Shown: positions 1 through 5,619 of the stretch, piece after piece
Layout: every line of letters starts with the position of its first letter
Numbering within the stretch: position 1 is the stretch's first letter
Assembly (NCBI GenBank): GCA_021413665.1
Contig: JAIOPW010000539.1
Location: 1 to 5,619, forward strand
DNA: 5,619 bases
Origin: Rhodocyclales bacterium
Lineage (GTDB): Bacteria; Pseudomonadota; Gammaproteobacteria; Burkholderiales; Rhodocyclaceae
Direction: 5' to 3'
Notes under the pieces: generated by a model
Database searches by the model: none
Told to the model about the DNA's origin: nothing
What the model saw: the letters and a program-made list of their open reading frames with translations, nothing else
Translations under genes and position numbers: made by a program

Positions 1-1692
1 CAGCGGCAGCGTGGCGAGGTCGATGTCGACCCCTTCGACTTCCCTGGCCAGCTTCACCGCCTCGTCGAGGATGGTCAGCGTGCGCAGGCCGAGGAAGTCG
101 AACTTGACCAGCCCGGCCTTCTCCACGTCGTCCTTGTCGAATTGCGACACCACCGACTCGGCGCCGGCCGCCGCATACAGCGGGCAGAAATCGGTGAGCT
201 TGCCCGGCGCGATCAGCACGCCGCCGGCATGCATGCCGACGTTGCGCGCCAGGCCTTCCAGCTTCAACGCCAGCGCCCACAGTTCGGCCACTTCCTCCTC
301 GCTGTCGATCTTCTGGCGGATCAGGGGTTCCTTGGCCAGCGCATCCGCCAGCGTGATGCCCAGCTCGTTGGGAATCAGCTTGGCGAACTGGTCGACGAAA
401 TTGAAGCCGAGGTCGAGCACGCGCCCGACGTCGCGGATCACCGCCTTGGCCGCCATGGTGCCGAAGGTGACGATCTGTGATACGGCGTGCGCGCCGTACT
501 TCTTCTTGACGTAATCGATGACCCGGTCGCGGCCTTCCTGGCAGAAGTCGATGTCGAAGTCGGGCATCGACACGCGCTCCGGATTCAGGAAGCGCTCGAA
601 CAGCAGGTCGTAGCGCAAGGGGTCGAGGTCGGTGATGCCCAGGCTGTAGGCCACCAGCGAACCGGCACCGGAACCGCGGCCGGGGCCCACCGGCACACCG
701 TTGTGCTTGGCCCAGTTGATGAAGTCGGCGACGATCAGGAAGTAGCCGGGGAAACCCATCGTGACGATGGTCGCGATCTCGAAGTCGAGCCGATCGACGT
801 AGGTCGGGCGCTGCTTCTCGCGTTCCGCCGCATCGGGATACAGCAGTTCCATGCGTCGCACCAGGCCCGCATGCGATTCGCTGGCGAGGAAGGCCTCCAG
901 CGGCTCTCCGGCCGGGGTCGGAAAGTCCGGCAGGCGGCTCTTGCCCAGCTCGACCGTCAGGTTGCAGCGGCGGGCGACCTCGACCGAGTTCTGCAAGGCT
1001 TCGGGCAGATCGGCGAAGAGGTCGGCCATCTCGGCCGTGGTCTTGAAGTATTGCTCGGCGTTGTAGTGCTTGGGCCGCCGGTTGTCGCCCAGCACGTAGC
1101 CGTCGGCAATGCAGACCCGCGCCTCGTGCGCCTTGTAGTCGTCGCGCTGGAGAAACTGCACCGGGTGTGTCGCCACCAGCGGCAGGCCCAGGCGCGCCGC
1201 GAGGTCGGCACGCACATCGGCCTGGTCCGGCTTTCCGGCGGCAAGCATCTGCCCGATGTCGCCCAGCGGCCCACCCGACAGCGCGATCAAGCCGCTGTTG
1301 TCGCCCTGGCCCAATTGCGTGCGGGTGATTTCGGCGCGGCCGTGGCGACGCGGCGCGAGGTAGGCGGCGGAGAGCAGTTCGCACAGGCGCAGGTAGCCGC
1401 CGCGATTCTTCACCAGCAGCAGCAGGCGCGCGGGGCTTTCCTGCTTGTCGGCGGCATCGTCGTCGCCGATCCAGACGTCGCAGCCGATGATCGGCTTGAC
1501 GCCCTTGCCGCGCGCCGCGGTGTAGAACTTGACCATGCCGAACAGGTTGGCCAGGTCGGTGATCGCCAGCGCCGGCTGCCCGTCCGCCGCCGCCTGCGCG
1601 ATGACCTCATCGATGCGCGTCAGGCCATCGGTGATCGAGTATTCGCTGTGAAGACGGAGATGGACGAAGCTTGGAAGAGGCGAGGCGGACAT
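1..1692 (-). CDS. dnaE: DNA polymerase III alpha subunit, N-terminal 564 residues (partial)
   Basis: Catalytic subunit of the replicative DNA polymerase III holoenzyme (C-family polymerase). The frame is open from an ATG at 1692 to the window edge, about half of the usual 1150-1170 residues; the C-terminal part is missing because the window ends. A PHP domain opens the protein (HLRLHSEYS at residues 11-19, ALAITDLANLFG near 38-49). The polymerase core follows, with GPGRGSGAG at about 336-344 and PDFDIDFC, whose D380 and D382 match E. coli D401 and D403. FDFLGLRTL supplies D532, matching the third catalytic aspartate (E. coli D555). Compared with E. coli DnaE as I recall it, about 30 residues are missing in the PHP domain just after residue 149, without loss of frame. 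Upstream lie a TAAAAT hexamer and no normally spaced Shine-Dalgarno site, so translation may be leaderless. Identity is secure; the functional state of the PHP domain is uncertain. Confidence 0.97.
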   Translation of the reverse strand, partial: MSASPLPSFVHLRLHSEYSITDGLTRIDEVIAQAAADGQPALAITDLANLFGMVKFYTAARGKGVKPIIGCDVWIGDDDAADKQESPARLLLLVKNRGGYLRLCELLSAAYLAPRRHGRAEITRTQLGQGDNSGLIALSGGPLGDIGQMLAAGKPDQADVRADLAARLGLPLVATHPVQFLQRDDYKAHEARVCIADGYVLGDNRRPKHYNAEQYFKTTAEMADLFADLPEALQNSVEVARRCNLTVELGKSRLPDFPTPAGEPLEAFLASESHAGLVRRMELLYPDAAEREKQRPTYVDRLDFEIATIVTMGFPGYFLIVADFINWAKHNGVPVGPGRGSGAGSLVAYSLGITDLDPLRYDLLFERFLNPERVSMPDFDIDFCQEGRDRVIDYVKKKYGAHAVSQIVTFGTMAAKAVIRDVGRVLDLGFNFVDQFAKLIPNELGITLADALAKEPLIRQKIDSEEEVAELWALALKLEGLARNVGMHAGGVLIAPGKLTDFCPLYAAAGAESVVSQFDKDDVEKAGLVKFDFLGLRTLTILDEAVKLAREVEGVDIDLATLPL

Positions 1693-1701
1693 GGCACAGC
1701 A

Positions 1702-1707
1702 ATTTTA
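1702..1707 (-). promoter_or_regulatory. Candidate -10 box of dnaE (possible leaderless start)
   Basis: On the minus strand TAAAAT ends 9 nt before the dnaE ATG. A transcript starting about 7 nt downstream would have only a few untranslated bases. The only purine-rich stretch is GGGGG at 1712-1708, too far from the ATG for a normal Shine-Dalgarno site. No convincing -35 hexamer is seen at 16-18 bp spacing, so this rests on the -10 match alone. Confidence 0.35.
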
Positions 1708-1749
1708 CCCCCACGGACTCCGGCCGAGTCTGCGGATTTCTCCTGCACG

Positions 1750-1932
1750 GACGCCGTGTCGCCGGCGCCGACTTTCGATGCGCTGTCATTCCCGCGGCTC
1801 TGCATGCCTTGGATTCCGCTTCGCGGGGTGGCAACGCGGGAATCCAGTAGTAGTCGTGGGAAATGCCGGGACTCGCCCCGGCATGTTTGTTCAGGGCACC
1901 GCCTCAAAAGTCGGCGCTGGCGATACGGCGAC
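1750..1932. repeat. MITE-like palindromic repeat element, about 183 bp
   Basis: The left arm 1750-1775 and the reverse complement of the right arm 1907-1932 agree at 23 of 26 positions. Between the arms lie nested palindromes: ATTCCCGCG at 1788-1796 with CGCGGGAAT at 1835-1843, GGATTCCGC at 1811-1819 against GCGGGAATCC at 1836-1845, and an 8-bp perfect hairpin at 1863-1884. The ATTCCC...GGGAAT core resembles the family of small dispersed repeats common in beta- and gammaproteobacteria, such as Neisseria dRS3-type units. There is no transposase frame, and no target-site duplication is obvious at either edge. It is most likely a non-autonomous element; the exact ends are inferred from the arms. 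Which family it belongs to cannot be settled without a genome search. Confidence 0.75.
1863..1884. repeat. Perfect 8-bp hairpin within the repeat element
   Basis: ATGCCGGG at 1863-1870 pairs perfectly with CCCGGCAT at 1877-1884 around a 6-nt loop. On the plus strand it is followed by GTTTGTTC, a weak T-rich tail, and on the minus strand by ATTTCCC. It could slow or end transcription in either direction, but neither tail is a good T-run. The palindrome is seen directly; a terminator role is only a possibility. Confidence 0.55.
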
Positions 1933-2023
1933 TGTTACATAAAGGGTCGTGCTCGAATTCAGTTCGCGGCAAAATGCATAGCCAGACAACGGATACTCCA
2001 TGGCAGCAACGAAGCTCTTCCTG

Positions 2024-2459
2024 CTATTTTGCTCCCGCAGTGTGAATAGCCTCCGCTGGCGTCACAATCCGAATCCCTTGATACGCACCGCCCAGGTTGC
2101 ACAAATGCTTGTCGCCGGAAACGACCAAGTTGGCGTTGGCGGCCAGGGCGCAAGCCAGCACCTGATCATCGTCGGCATCCTGTTCGATCACCCGTGGCAC
2201 CTCGGATGGCGTGACGAGCGTGACCAAGGCGCTATAGCGCACCGTCAGTGCCGAAGGCGTCGTCGCGCAGTGGGCGGCGATGCGTTGAGAGAACTTCGGG
2301 TAATTGAGCGTATGCGCCAACTCGTCTATCAATGCCGGGCTGCTGAACAGCGTGACATCGCCGTTGATGGCCAAATCGAGCAGACGGCGTGGATGTCCAT
2401 TCCACAACAAACCGGCGACCACCACCGACCACCACATTGGTGTCAAGAACCAGCCGCAT
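2024..2459 (-). pseudogene. PIN-domain toxin of a type II toxin-antitoxin pair, frameshifted
   Basis: The frame starting at the 2459 ATG reads MRLVLDTNVVV, the classic first PIN strand with catalytic Asp6, then runs out of frame. The rest of the domain continues in another frame: AGLLWNGHPRRLLDLA, SPALIDELAHTL with a conserved acidic residue, and ADDDQVLACALAANANLVVSGDKHL with the later aspartates, ending at TAG 2024-2026. A perfect 10-bp tandem duplication at 2416-2435 causes the shift. Removing one copy restores NVVVAGLLW and a 141-residue protein, a normal size for this family of putative PIN ribonucleases (COG1569-like). The downstream frame alone could begin only at weak internal starts (TTG 2446 or ATG 2437) and would lack Asp6. 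The start overlaps the antitoxin stop by one base (TGATG), typical of coupled toxin-antitoxin pairs. Likely inactive as it stands, unless the duplication is a sequencing error or reverts. Confidence 0.85.
2416..2435. repeat. Perfect 10-bp tandem duplication in the PIN gene
   Basis: The unit CGACCACCAC (plus strand) occurs at 2416-2425 and again at 2426-2435. Ten bases is not a multiple of three, so the second copy shifts the PIN reading frame after codon 11. Deleting either copy joins the two halves into an uninterrupted domain, which strongly suggests that the single-copy form is ancestral. Confidence 0.95.
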
Positions 2460-2701
2460 CAGCTCGCGGTCCGCTGGCGGCGCTCAGCGCGTACTGCCTG
2501 CACTTCCTCATCGATCATTTTTTCGATTTCCGGCGTCATCTCTTCAGCCGGCATGCGACTCCACATCGCCTGCAAGGCATCGCCGGCCTGGCGTCTCAGA
2601 CGCTCGCGCAGCAGGCGTTCGATAGCATCCGGGGTCAGCAGGCCGGCGGCTTGTGCGTCTTGCGCCAGATCGTCGGGCAACTGGATTTGAATCGTGGTCA
2701 T
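2459..2701 (-). CDS. Antitoxin of the PIN-domain toxin-antitoxin pair
   Basis: An 80-residue protein beginning MTTIQIQLPDDLAQDAQAAG. It has a short N-terminal strand-like segment (TIQIQLP) as in ribbon-helix-helix-type antitoxins, then a helix-rich, highly charged stretch (AIERLLRERLRRQ) and an acidic and arginine-rich tail (residues 55-78). Small partners of COG1569-type PIN toxins have this layout and are expected to bind the toxin and repress their own promoter. I chose the ATG at 2701 over one nine codons upstream because a good Shine-Dalgarno site precedes it and the family begins at MTT. Its TGA stop overlaps the toxin ATG by one base. A 157-nt gap separates it from parA, leaving room for its own promoter. 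Function is inferred from size, sequence type and position; it may remain intact although the toxin is broken. Confidence 0.82.
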   Translation of the reverse strand: MTTIQIQLPDDLAQDAQAAGLLTPDAIERLLRERLRRQAGDALQAMWSRMPAEEMTPEIEKMIDEEVQAVRAERRQRTAS

Positions 2702-2707
2702 GGTGTT

Positions 2708-2713
2708 CTCCTC
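2708..2713 (-). promoter_or_regulatory. Shine-Dalgarno site of the antitoxin gene
   Basis: GAGGAG on the minus strand lies 6 nt before the ATG at 2701. It decides the start in favour of MTTIQIQ over the upstream in-frame ATG at 2728. Confidence 0.8.
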
Positions 2714-2743
2714 AAGCGGCGCCGCCAATGGCTCGCCTGTCCG

Positions 2744-2754
2744 GATACCGTATC
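2744..2754. promoter_or_regulatory. Short palindrome upstream of the antitoxin, possible operator
   Basis: GATAC-C-GTATC is an 11-bp perfect palindrome with one central base, 43 bp upstream of the antitoxin ATG. Toxin-antitoxin pairs are usually autorepressed at a palindromic operator overlapping the promoter, and this is the only clear candidate in the 157-bp gap. No convincing -35/-10 pair can be assigned beside it, so the role is tentative. Confidence 0.35.
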
Positions 2755-2858
2755 ACAAACTGAAAGGCTGGTGCTTCGGAACAAACCGGCGGGTGATAAC
2801 TGGAGCGAACTTCAGGGGTCGCCTGATTCGGCTTCCTGCCTGAGCCTGTTGCCTCGGT

Positions 2859-3488
2859 TCAGACCGGCCCCTGCGCCCACTCCAGCAGCGGCTGCCACTG
2901 CTCGATATCCTTCTCGGCACGGCTCGCCGGCAGTTCGAAAATGGTCATGCCATGCGCCGCGGCCTGTACATAATTCTGCGTATCGCGCAGGTGGGCGACC
3001 ACCGGCAGGCCGGTGCCTTCGAGGAAGCGTTCCAGCTCGCCCGCCGCCCGGGTGCGCGCATCGACGCGCATGGCGACGATGGCGACGAAGGCCTCGTGCT
3101 TGCGGATTTCCCTTTCCTCGAACAAGCGGTCGAGAAAATGCCGCGTGGCGAGGATGTCGAAGATCGAGGGTTGCAGCGGCACGATGACGCGCCTGACCAT
3201 TTTCAGTACCTGCCCCAGCTTCTTGCCGTGCAGGCCGGCCGGCGTGTCGAGCACCACGTGCGTGGTCTCCTTCGGCGGCCGCGCCGGGCTGTCGGGCTCG
3301 ATATCCCAGGTCGAGATGTGCGGCAGCGACGGCGCGCGCAGCTTGAGCCATTCGCGCGAGGATTGCTGGCGGTCGATGTCGCCGAGCATGACGCGCTTCC
3401 CTTGCAGGGCGAACCAGCCGGCGAGGTTGGTCGCCAGCGTCGTCTTGCCGACGCCGCCCTTGGGATTGGCGATCAGGAAGGATTCCAT
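2859..3488 (-). CDS. ParA/Soj/MinD-family ATPase, short orphan type
   Basis: A 209-residue P-loop ATPase of the ParA group. The deviant Walker A motif KGGVGKTT at residues 10-17 carries the signature lysine (K10) as well as K15. GDIDRQQSS at 36-44 matches the family's DxDxQ segment after strand two, and VVLDTPAG at 78-84 is the Walker B region with D81. There is no N-terminal helix-turn-helix domain, so this is the small form. Such proteins dimerise with ATP and position DNA, plasmids or protein complexes in the cell. No parB or other cargo partner is visible in the window, so the cargo is unknown. The ATG lies 4 nt after the qor stop, and no Shine-Dalgarno site is visible, which suggests translational coupling. 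It is probably the last gene of the maeB-qor-parA run. The family call is firm; the cellular role is open. Confidence 0.93.
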   Translation of the reverse strand: MESFLIANPKGGVGKTTLATNLAGWFALQGKRVMLGDIDRQQSSREWLKLRAPSLPHISTWDIEPDSPARPPKETTHVVLDTPAGLHGKKLGQVLKMVRRVIVPLQPSIFDILATRHFLDRLFEEREIRKHEAFVAIVAMRVDARTRAAGELERFLEGTGLPVVAHLRDTQNYVQAAAHGMTIFELPASRAEKDIEQWQPLLEWAQGPV

Positions 3489-3492
3489 CGGA

Positions 3493-4467
3493 CTACGGCA
3501 GCAACACCGTCGAGCCGGTGGTCTTGCGCGCCACCAGGTCGGTCTGCGCCTGCGCCGCGTCCTTCAGCGCATAGGTCTGGTTGACCTCGATCTTCACCTT
3601 GCCGCTGGTGACCATGTCGAACAAGTCGCCGGAAATCGCCAGCAGGTCGCTGCGATGGGCGATGTAGGTGAACAGCGTCGGCCGGGTGATGAACAGCGAT
3701 CCCATCTTTGCCAGCAGGCCCAGGTCGAACAGCGGCACCGGACCGGACGCGGCGCCGAACAAGGCCATCATGCCCAAGGGCTGCAGGCACTCCAGCGAGC
3801 CCATGAAGGTGTCCTTGCCGATCGAGTCGTACACCACGCGCACCCCCCTGCCGCCGGTGATCTGCTTGACCCGCTCGGTGAAGTTCTCCCGCGTGTAGAT
3901 GATCGTGTGGTCGCAGCCGTGCGCCCTGGCCAGCGCCGCCTTCTCGTCGGAACTGACGGTGCCGATCACCGTGACGCCCAGCGCCCGTGCCCACTGGCAG
4001 ACGATGAGGCCGACACCGCCGGCGGCGGCGTGGATCAGGATGGTGTCGCCGGCCAGGACCGGGCAGGTGCGGCGCAGCAGGTATTGCGCCGTCATGCCCT
4101 GCAACATCATCGCCGCGCCGGTCTTGAAGTCGATCGCATCGGGCAGCTTGACCAGCCGGTCGGCCGGAATGTTGCGCACTTCGGCATAGGCGCCGATCGG
4201 TCCGCCGGCATAGGCGACGCGGTCACCGACCTTGAGGTCGGTGACCGCGCTGCCGACCGACTCGACCACGCCCGCGCCCTCGAGGCCGATGCCCGAAGGC
4301 AGCGGCAGCGGATACGCCCCGGTGCGGTGATAGATGTCGATGAAATTGAGGCCGACGGCGTGATGCCGCACACGCGCGTCGTTGGGCGCCGTGTCGCCAA
4401 CGCCGACTTCCTCCCAGCGCAATACTTCGGGACCGCCGGGAGTGTGGAAACGGATCGCATGGGTCAT
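3493..4467 (-). CDS. qor: NADPH:quinone oxidoreductase, zeta-crystallin type
   Basis: A 324-residue member of the zinc-independent quinone oxidoreductase branch of the medium-chain dehydrogenase/reductase superfamily, close to the 327 residues of E. coli QOR. The N-terminal GroES-like substrate domain includes NFIDIYHRTGAYPLPLPSGIGLEGAG (residues 41-66) and GDRVAYA (81-87). The nucleotide-binding Rossmann domain has the AAAGGVG motif at 147-153 and TVSSDEKAALARAHG at 170-184, a region that in the family contacts the NADPH 2'-phosphate. No zinc-binding cysteine cluster is apparent. Members reduce quinones in the cytoplasm using NADPH; the real substrate here cannot be told from sequence. The start lies 3 nt after the maeB stop with AAAGG inside the maeB end, indicating coupled translation. 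Residues 19-28 (EEVGVGDTAP) are encoded by DNA very similar to the inverted-repeat arm of the repeat near dnaE. Confidence 0.95.
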   Translation of the reverse strand: MTHAIRFHTPGGPEVLRWEEVGVGDTAPNDARVRHHAVGLNFIDIYHRTGAYPLPLPSGIGLEGAGVVESVGSAVTDLKVGDRVAYAGGPIGAYAEVRNIPADRLVKLPDAIDFKTGAAMMLQGMTAQYLLRRTCPVLAGDTILIHAAAGGVGLIVCQWARALGVTVIGTVSSDEKAALARAHGCDHTIIYTRENFTERVKQITGGRGVRVVYDSIGKDTFMGSLECLQPLGMMALFGAASGPVPLFDLGLLAKMGSLFITRPTLFTYIAHRSDLLAISGDLFDMVTSGKVKIEVNQTYALKDAAQAQTDLVARKTTGSTVLLP

Positions 4468-4470
4468 GGT

Positions 4471-5619
4471 TCAGCCTTTCAAATGATTTGCATCGACAAC
4501 GGCCAGCGCGGTCATATTGACCAGACGGCGCACTGTAGCAGTCGCCGTCAGGATGTGCACGGGCCTGGCCGCGCCGAGCAGCACCGGGCCGACCGTGATG
4601 CCGTCGCCCGAAGTGGCCTTGATCAGGTTGAAGGAGATGTTGGCCGCGTCGACATTGGGCATGATCAGCAGGTTGGCTTCGCCCGTGAGGCGGCACCCCG
4701 GATACAGCCGCTCGCGGATGTCCTGCGACAGGGCGGCGTCGCCGTGCATTTCGCCATCGACTTCCAGCCCCGGCGCGCGCTGCTCGATCAGGGCGCGGGC
4801 GGCGGCCATTTTCAGCGCCGAAGCCGAGCGCAGGCTGCCGAAGTTGGAATGCGAGAGCAGCGCCACCTTGGGTTCCAGGCCGAAGCGGCGCACTTCCTTG
4901 GCCGCCATCAGCGTGATCTCGGCAAGTTGTTCGGCGGACGGGTCTTCATTGACATAGGTGTCGCACATGAACAGCGTGTGCCGCGCCAGCAGCAGCATGT
5001 TCATCGCGGCAAAACAATGCGCGTCGGGCTCCAGCCCGATCACGTCGCTGACATGCTTGAGGTGCTGCTCGTGGCGACCGACCACGCCGCAGAGCATGGC
5101 GTCAACATAGCCTCGCTTGAGCAGCATGGTGCCGATCAGCGTGGTGTCCGAGCGCAGCACCTGCCGGGCGATGCCCGGCGTCACGCCCTGGCGCCCCATG
5201 ATCTCGTGGTAGCCCTGCCACAGTTCCTTGTAGCGCGGATCGGAATCCGGATTCACCACCTCGATGTCGCGCCCCATGGCCAGCCGCAGGCCGGCCTTCT
5301 CGATGCGCTTGGCGATGACCTCGGGGCGGCCGATCAGCACCGGCCGCGCCAGTCCCTCGTCGAGCACCGCCTGCACCGCGCGCAGCACGCGCTCGTCCTC
5401 GCCCTCGCAATACACCACGCGACGCGGATCCTTCTTCGCCGCGGTGAACACCGGCTTCATGACGAAGCCGGAGTGATAGACAAAGCTGTTGAGCTTGTCG
5501 CGGTAGGCGTCGAAATCGACGATCGGCCGCGTCGCCACGCCCGACTCGGCGGCGGCCTGCGCCACGGCCGGGGCGATCTTGACGATCAGGCGCGGATCGA
5601 AGGGGCGCGGGATCAGGTA
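4471..5619 (-). CDS. maeB: NADP-dependent malic enzyme, C-terminal 382 residues (partial)
   Basis: Malic enzyme of the MaeB type oxidatively decarboxylates malate to pyruvate with formation of NADPH, feeding anaplerosis and NADPH supply. The frame is open to the window edge, so the N-terminal catalytic half is outside. The first visible residues (YLIPRPFDPRLIVKIAPAVAQAA) are the typical end of the malic enzyme domain. From about residue 50 onward the protein is a phosphotransacetylase-like domain: EGEDERVLRAV at about 72-82, LLSHSNFGS, DGEMHGDAAL, and MPNVDAANISFNL with VGPVLLGAARPVHIL near the end. In MaeB proteins this domain is generally regarded as regulatory, sensing acetyl-CoA-type effectors. 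A free-standing phosphotransacetylase starting at an internal codon was considered and rejected because the upstream frame continues with malic enzyme sequence. Full-length homologues are about 760 residues, so about half is visible. It is followed at 3 nt by qor. Confidence 0.95.
   Translation of the reverse strand, partial: YLIPRPFDPRLIVKIAPAVAQAAAESGVATRPIVDFDAYRDKLNSFVYHSGFVMKPVFTAAKKDPRRVVYCEGEDERVLRAVQAVLDEGLARPVLIGRPEVIAKRIEKAGLRLAMGRDIEVVNPDSDPRYKELWQGYHEIMGRQGVTPGIARQVLRSDTTLIGTMLLKRGYVDAMLCGVVGRHEQHLKHVSDVIGLEPDAHCFAAMNMLLLARHTLFMCDTYVNEDPSAEQLAEITLMAAKEVRRFGLEPKVALLSHSNFGSLRSASALKMAAARALIEQRAPGLEVDGEMHGDAALSQDIRERLYPGCRLTGEANLLIMPNVDAANISFNLIKATSGDGITVGPVLLGAARPVHILTATATVRRLVNMTALAVVDANHLKG
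4475..4479 (-). promoter_or_regulatory. Shine-Dalgarno site of qor within the maeB 3' end
   Basis: AAAGG on the minus strand is formed by the last two sense codons of maeB (AAA GGC, just before TGA) and lies 7 nt before the qor ATG at 4467. This supports co-transcription and translational coupling of the two genes. Confidence 0.65.

Larger units (their letters stand above)
1693..2023. other. Intergenic region between the PIN gene and dnaE
   Basis: This 331-bp stretch has no gene I can support. It holds a candidate dnaE -10 box near 1702-1707 and a MITE-like repeat at 1750-1932. The remaining 91 bp next to the PIN stop codon (1933-2023) show no strong hairpin followed by a T-run and no RNA gene. 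Short open frames crossing it on both strands are translations of the repeat (a VGAGDTA peptide appears from both arms) and are not called as genes. Confidence 0.7.

Noticed and set aside
1620..1942. Small proteins containing ASKVGAGDTA on both strands
   Set aside because: They are translations of the inverted-repeat element, run in both directions from its arms, and lack Shine-Dalgarno sites or conserved domains.
487..2049. Long 520-codon open frame on the plus strand
   Set aside because: It is the codon-aligned antisense of dnaE, kept open by GC-rich codon bias, and it runs on into the repeat and the PIN 3' end. The protein is low-complexity and resembles no family; the minus strand carries full DnaE motifs.
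2232..2459. Independent 75-residue protein starting MRLVLDTNVVV
   Set aside because: Only its first 11 residues belong to a PIN domain; the remainder is out-of-frame reading caused by the 10-bp duplication.
2779..2858. Terminator after parA
   Set aside because: Only a 4-5 bp stem (GGCTT/GAGCC) with no following T-run is present, too weak to call.
2000..3187. 395-codon open frame on the plus strand across the toxin-antitoxin pair and parA
   Set aside because: It is antisense to three recognisable minus-strand genes and its translation has no domain features.
4471..5565. Stand-alone phosphate acetyltransferase (pta)
   Set aside because: The apparent start at 5565 is an internal GTG valine codon. 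The same frame continues to 5619 with the typical end of a malic enzyme domain, so this is the C-terminal part of MaeB.
1..5619. CRISPR array, tRNA or rRNA genes
   Set aside because: No regularly spaced repeats and no cloverleaf or rRNA sequence were seen on either strand.

Overview
The window is about 5.6 kb of GC-rich bacterial chromosome with every real gene on the minus strand. Protein sequence, gene style and the type of interspersed repeat all point to a betaproteobacterium. A member of the Rhodocyclales or a relative is my best guess, but this is inference; no rRNA or species marker is present.

Reading in the direction of transcription, from high to low coordinates: (1) 5619-4471 holds the C-terminal half of a MaeB-type NADP-dependent malic enzyme, whose N-terminal half lies outside the window. 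(2) 4467-3493 is a zeta-crystallin-type NADPH:quinone oxidoreductase. It starts 3 nt after the maeB stop, and its ribosome binding site lies inside the last maeB codons. (3) 3488-2859 is a short ParA-family ATPase that starts 4 nt after the qor stop. These three genes look like one translationally coupled operon. (4) 2701-2459 is a small antitoxin-like gene with a clear Shine-Dalgarno site. It overlaps by one base the start of (5), a PIN-domain toxin gene at 2459-2024. The toxin gene is broken by a perfect 10-bp tandem duplication after codon 11. (6) 2023-1693 is intergenic and carries a roughly 183-bp MITE-like repeat with 26-bp imperfect terminal inverted repeats and internal palindromes. 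(7) 1692-1 is the N-terminal 564 residues of DnaE, the DNA polymerase III alpha subunit, which runs off the window.

The malic enzyme (NADPH-generating) and the quinone oxidoreductase (NADPH-consuming) share a cofactor. The ParA protein has no visible ParB partner. The toxin-antitoxin pair and the repeat make up the accessory segment, which is visibly less GC-rich than its flanks and sits between parA and dnaE.

I see no clearly new multi-gene system. The items most worth checking are an apparent in-frame loss of about 30 residues in the DnaE PHP domain, the 10-bp duplication that shifts the PIN toxin frame, the MITE-like element, and a third arm-like copy of its inverted repeat inside the qor coding sequence.
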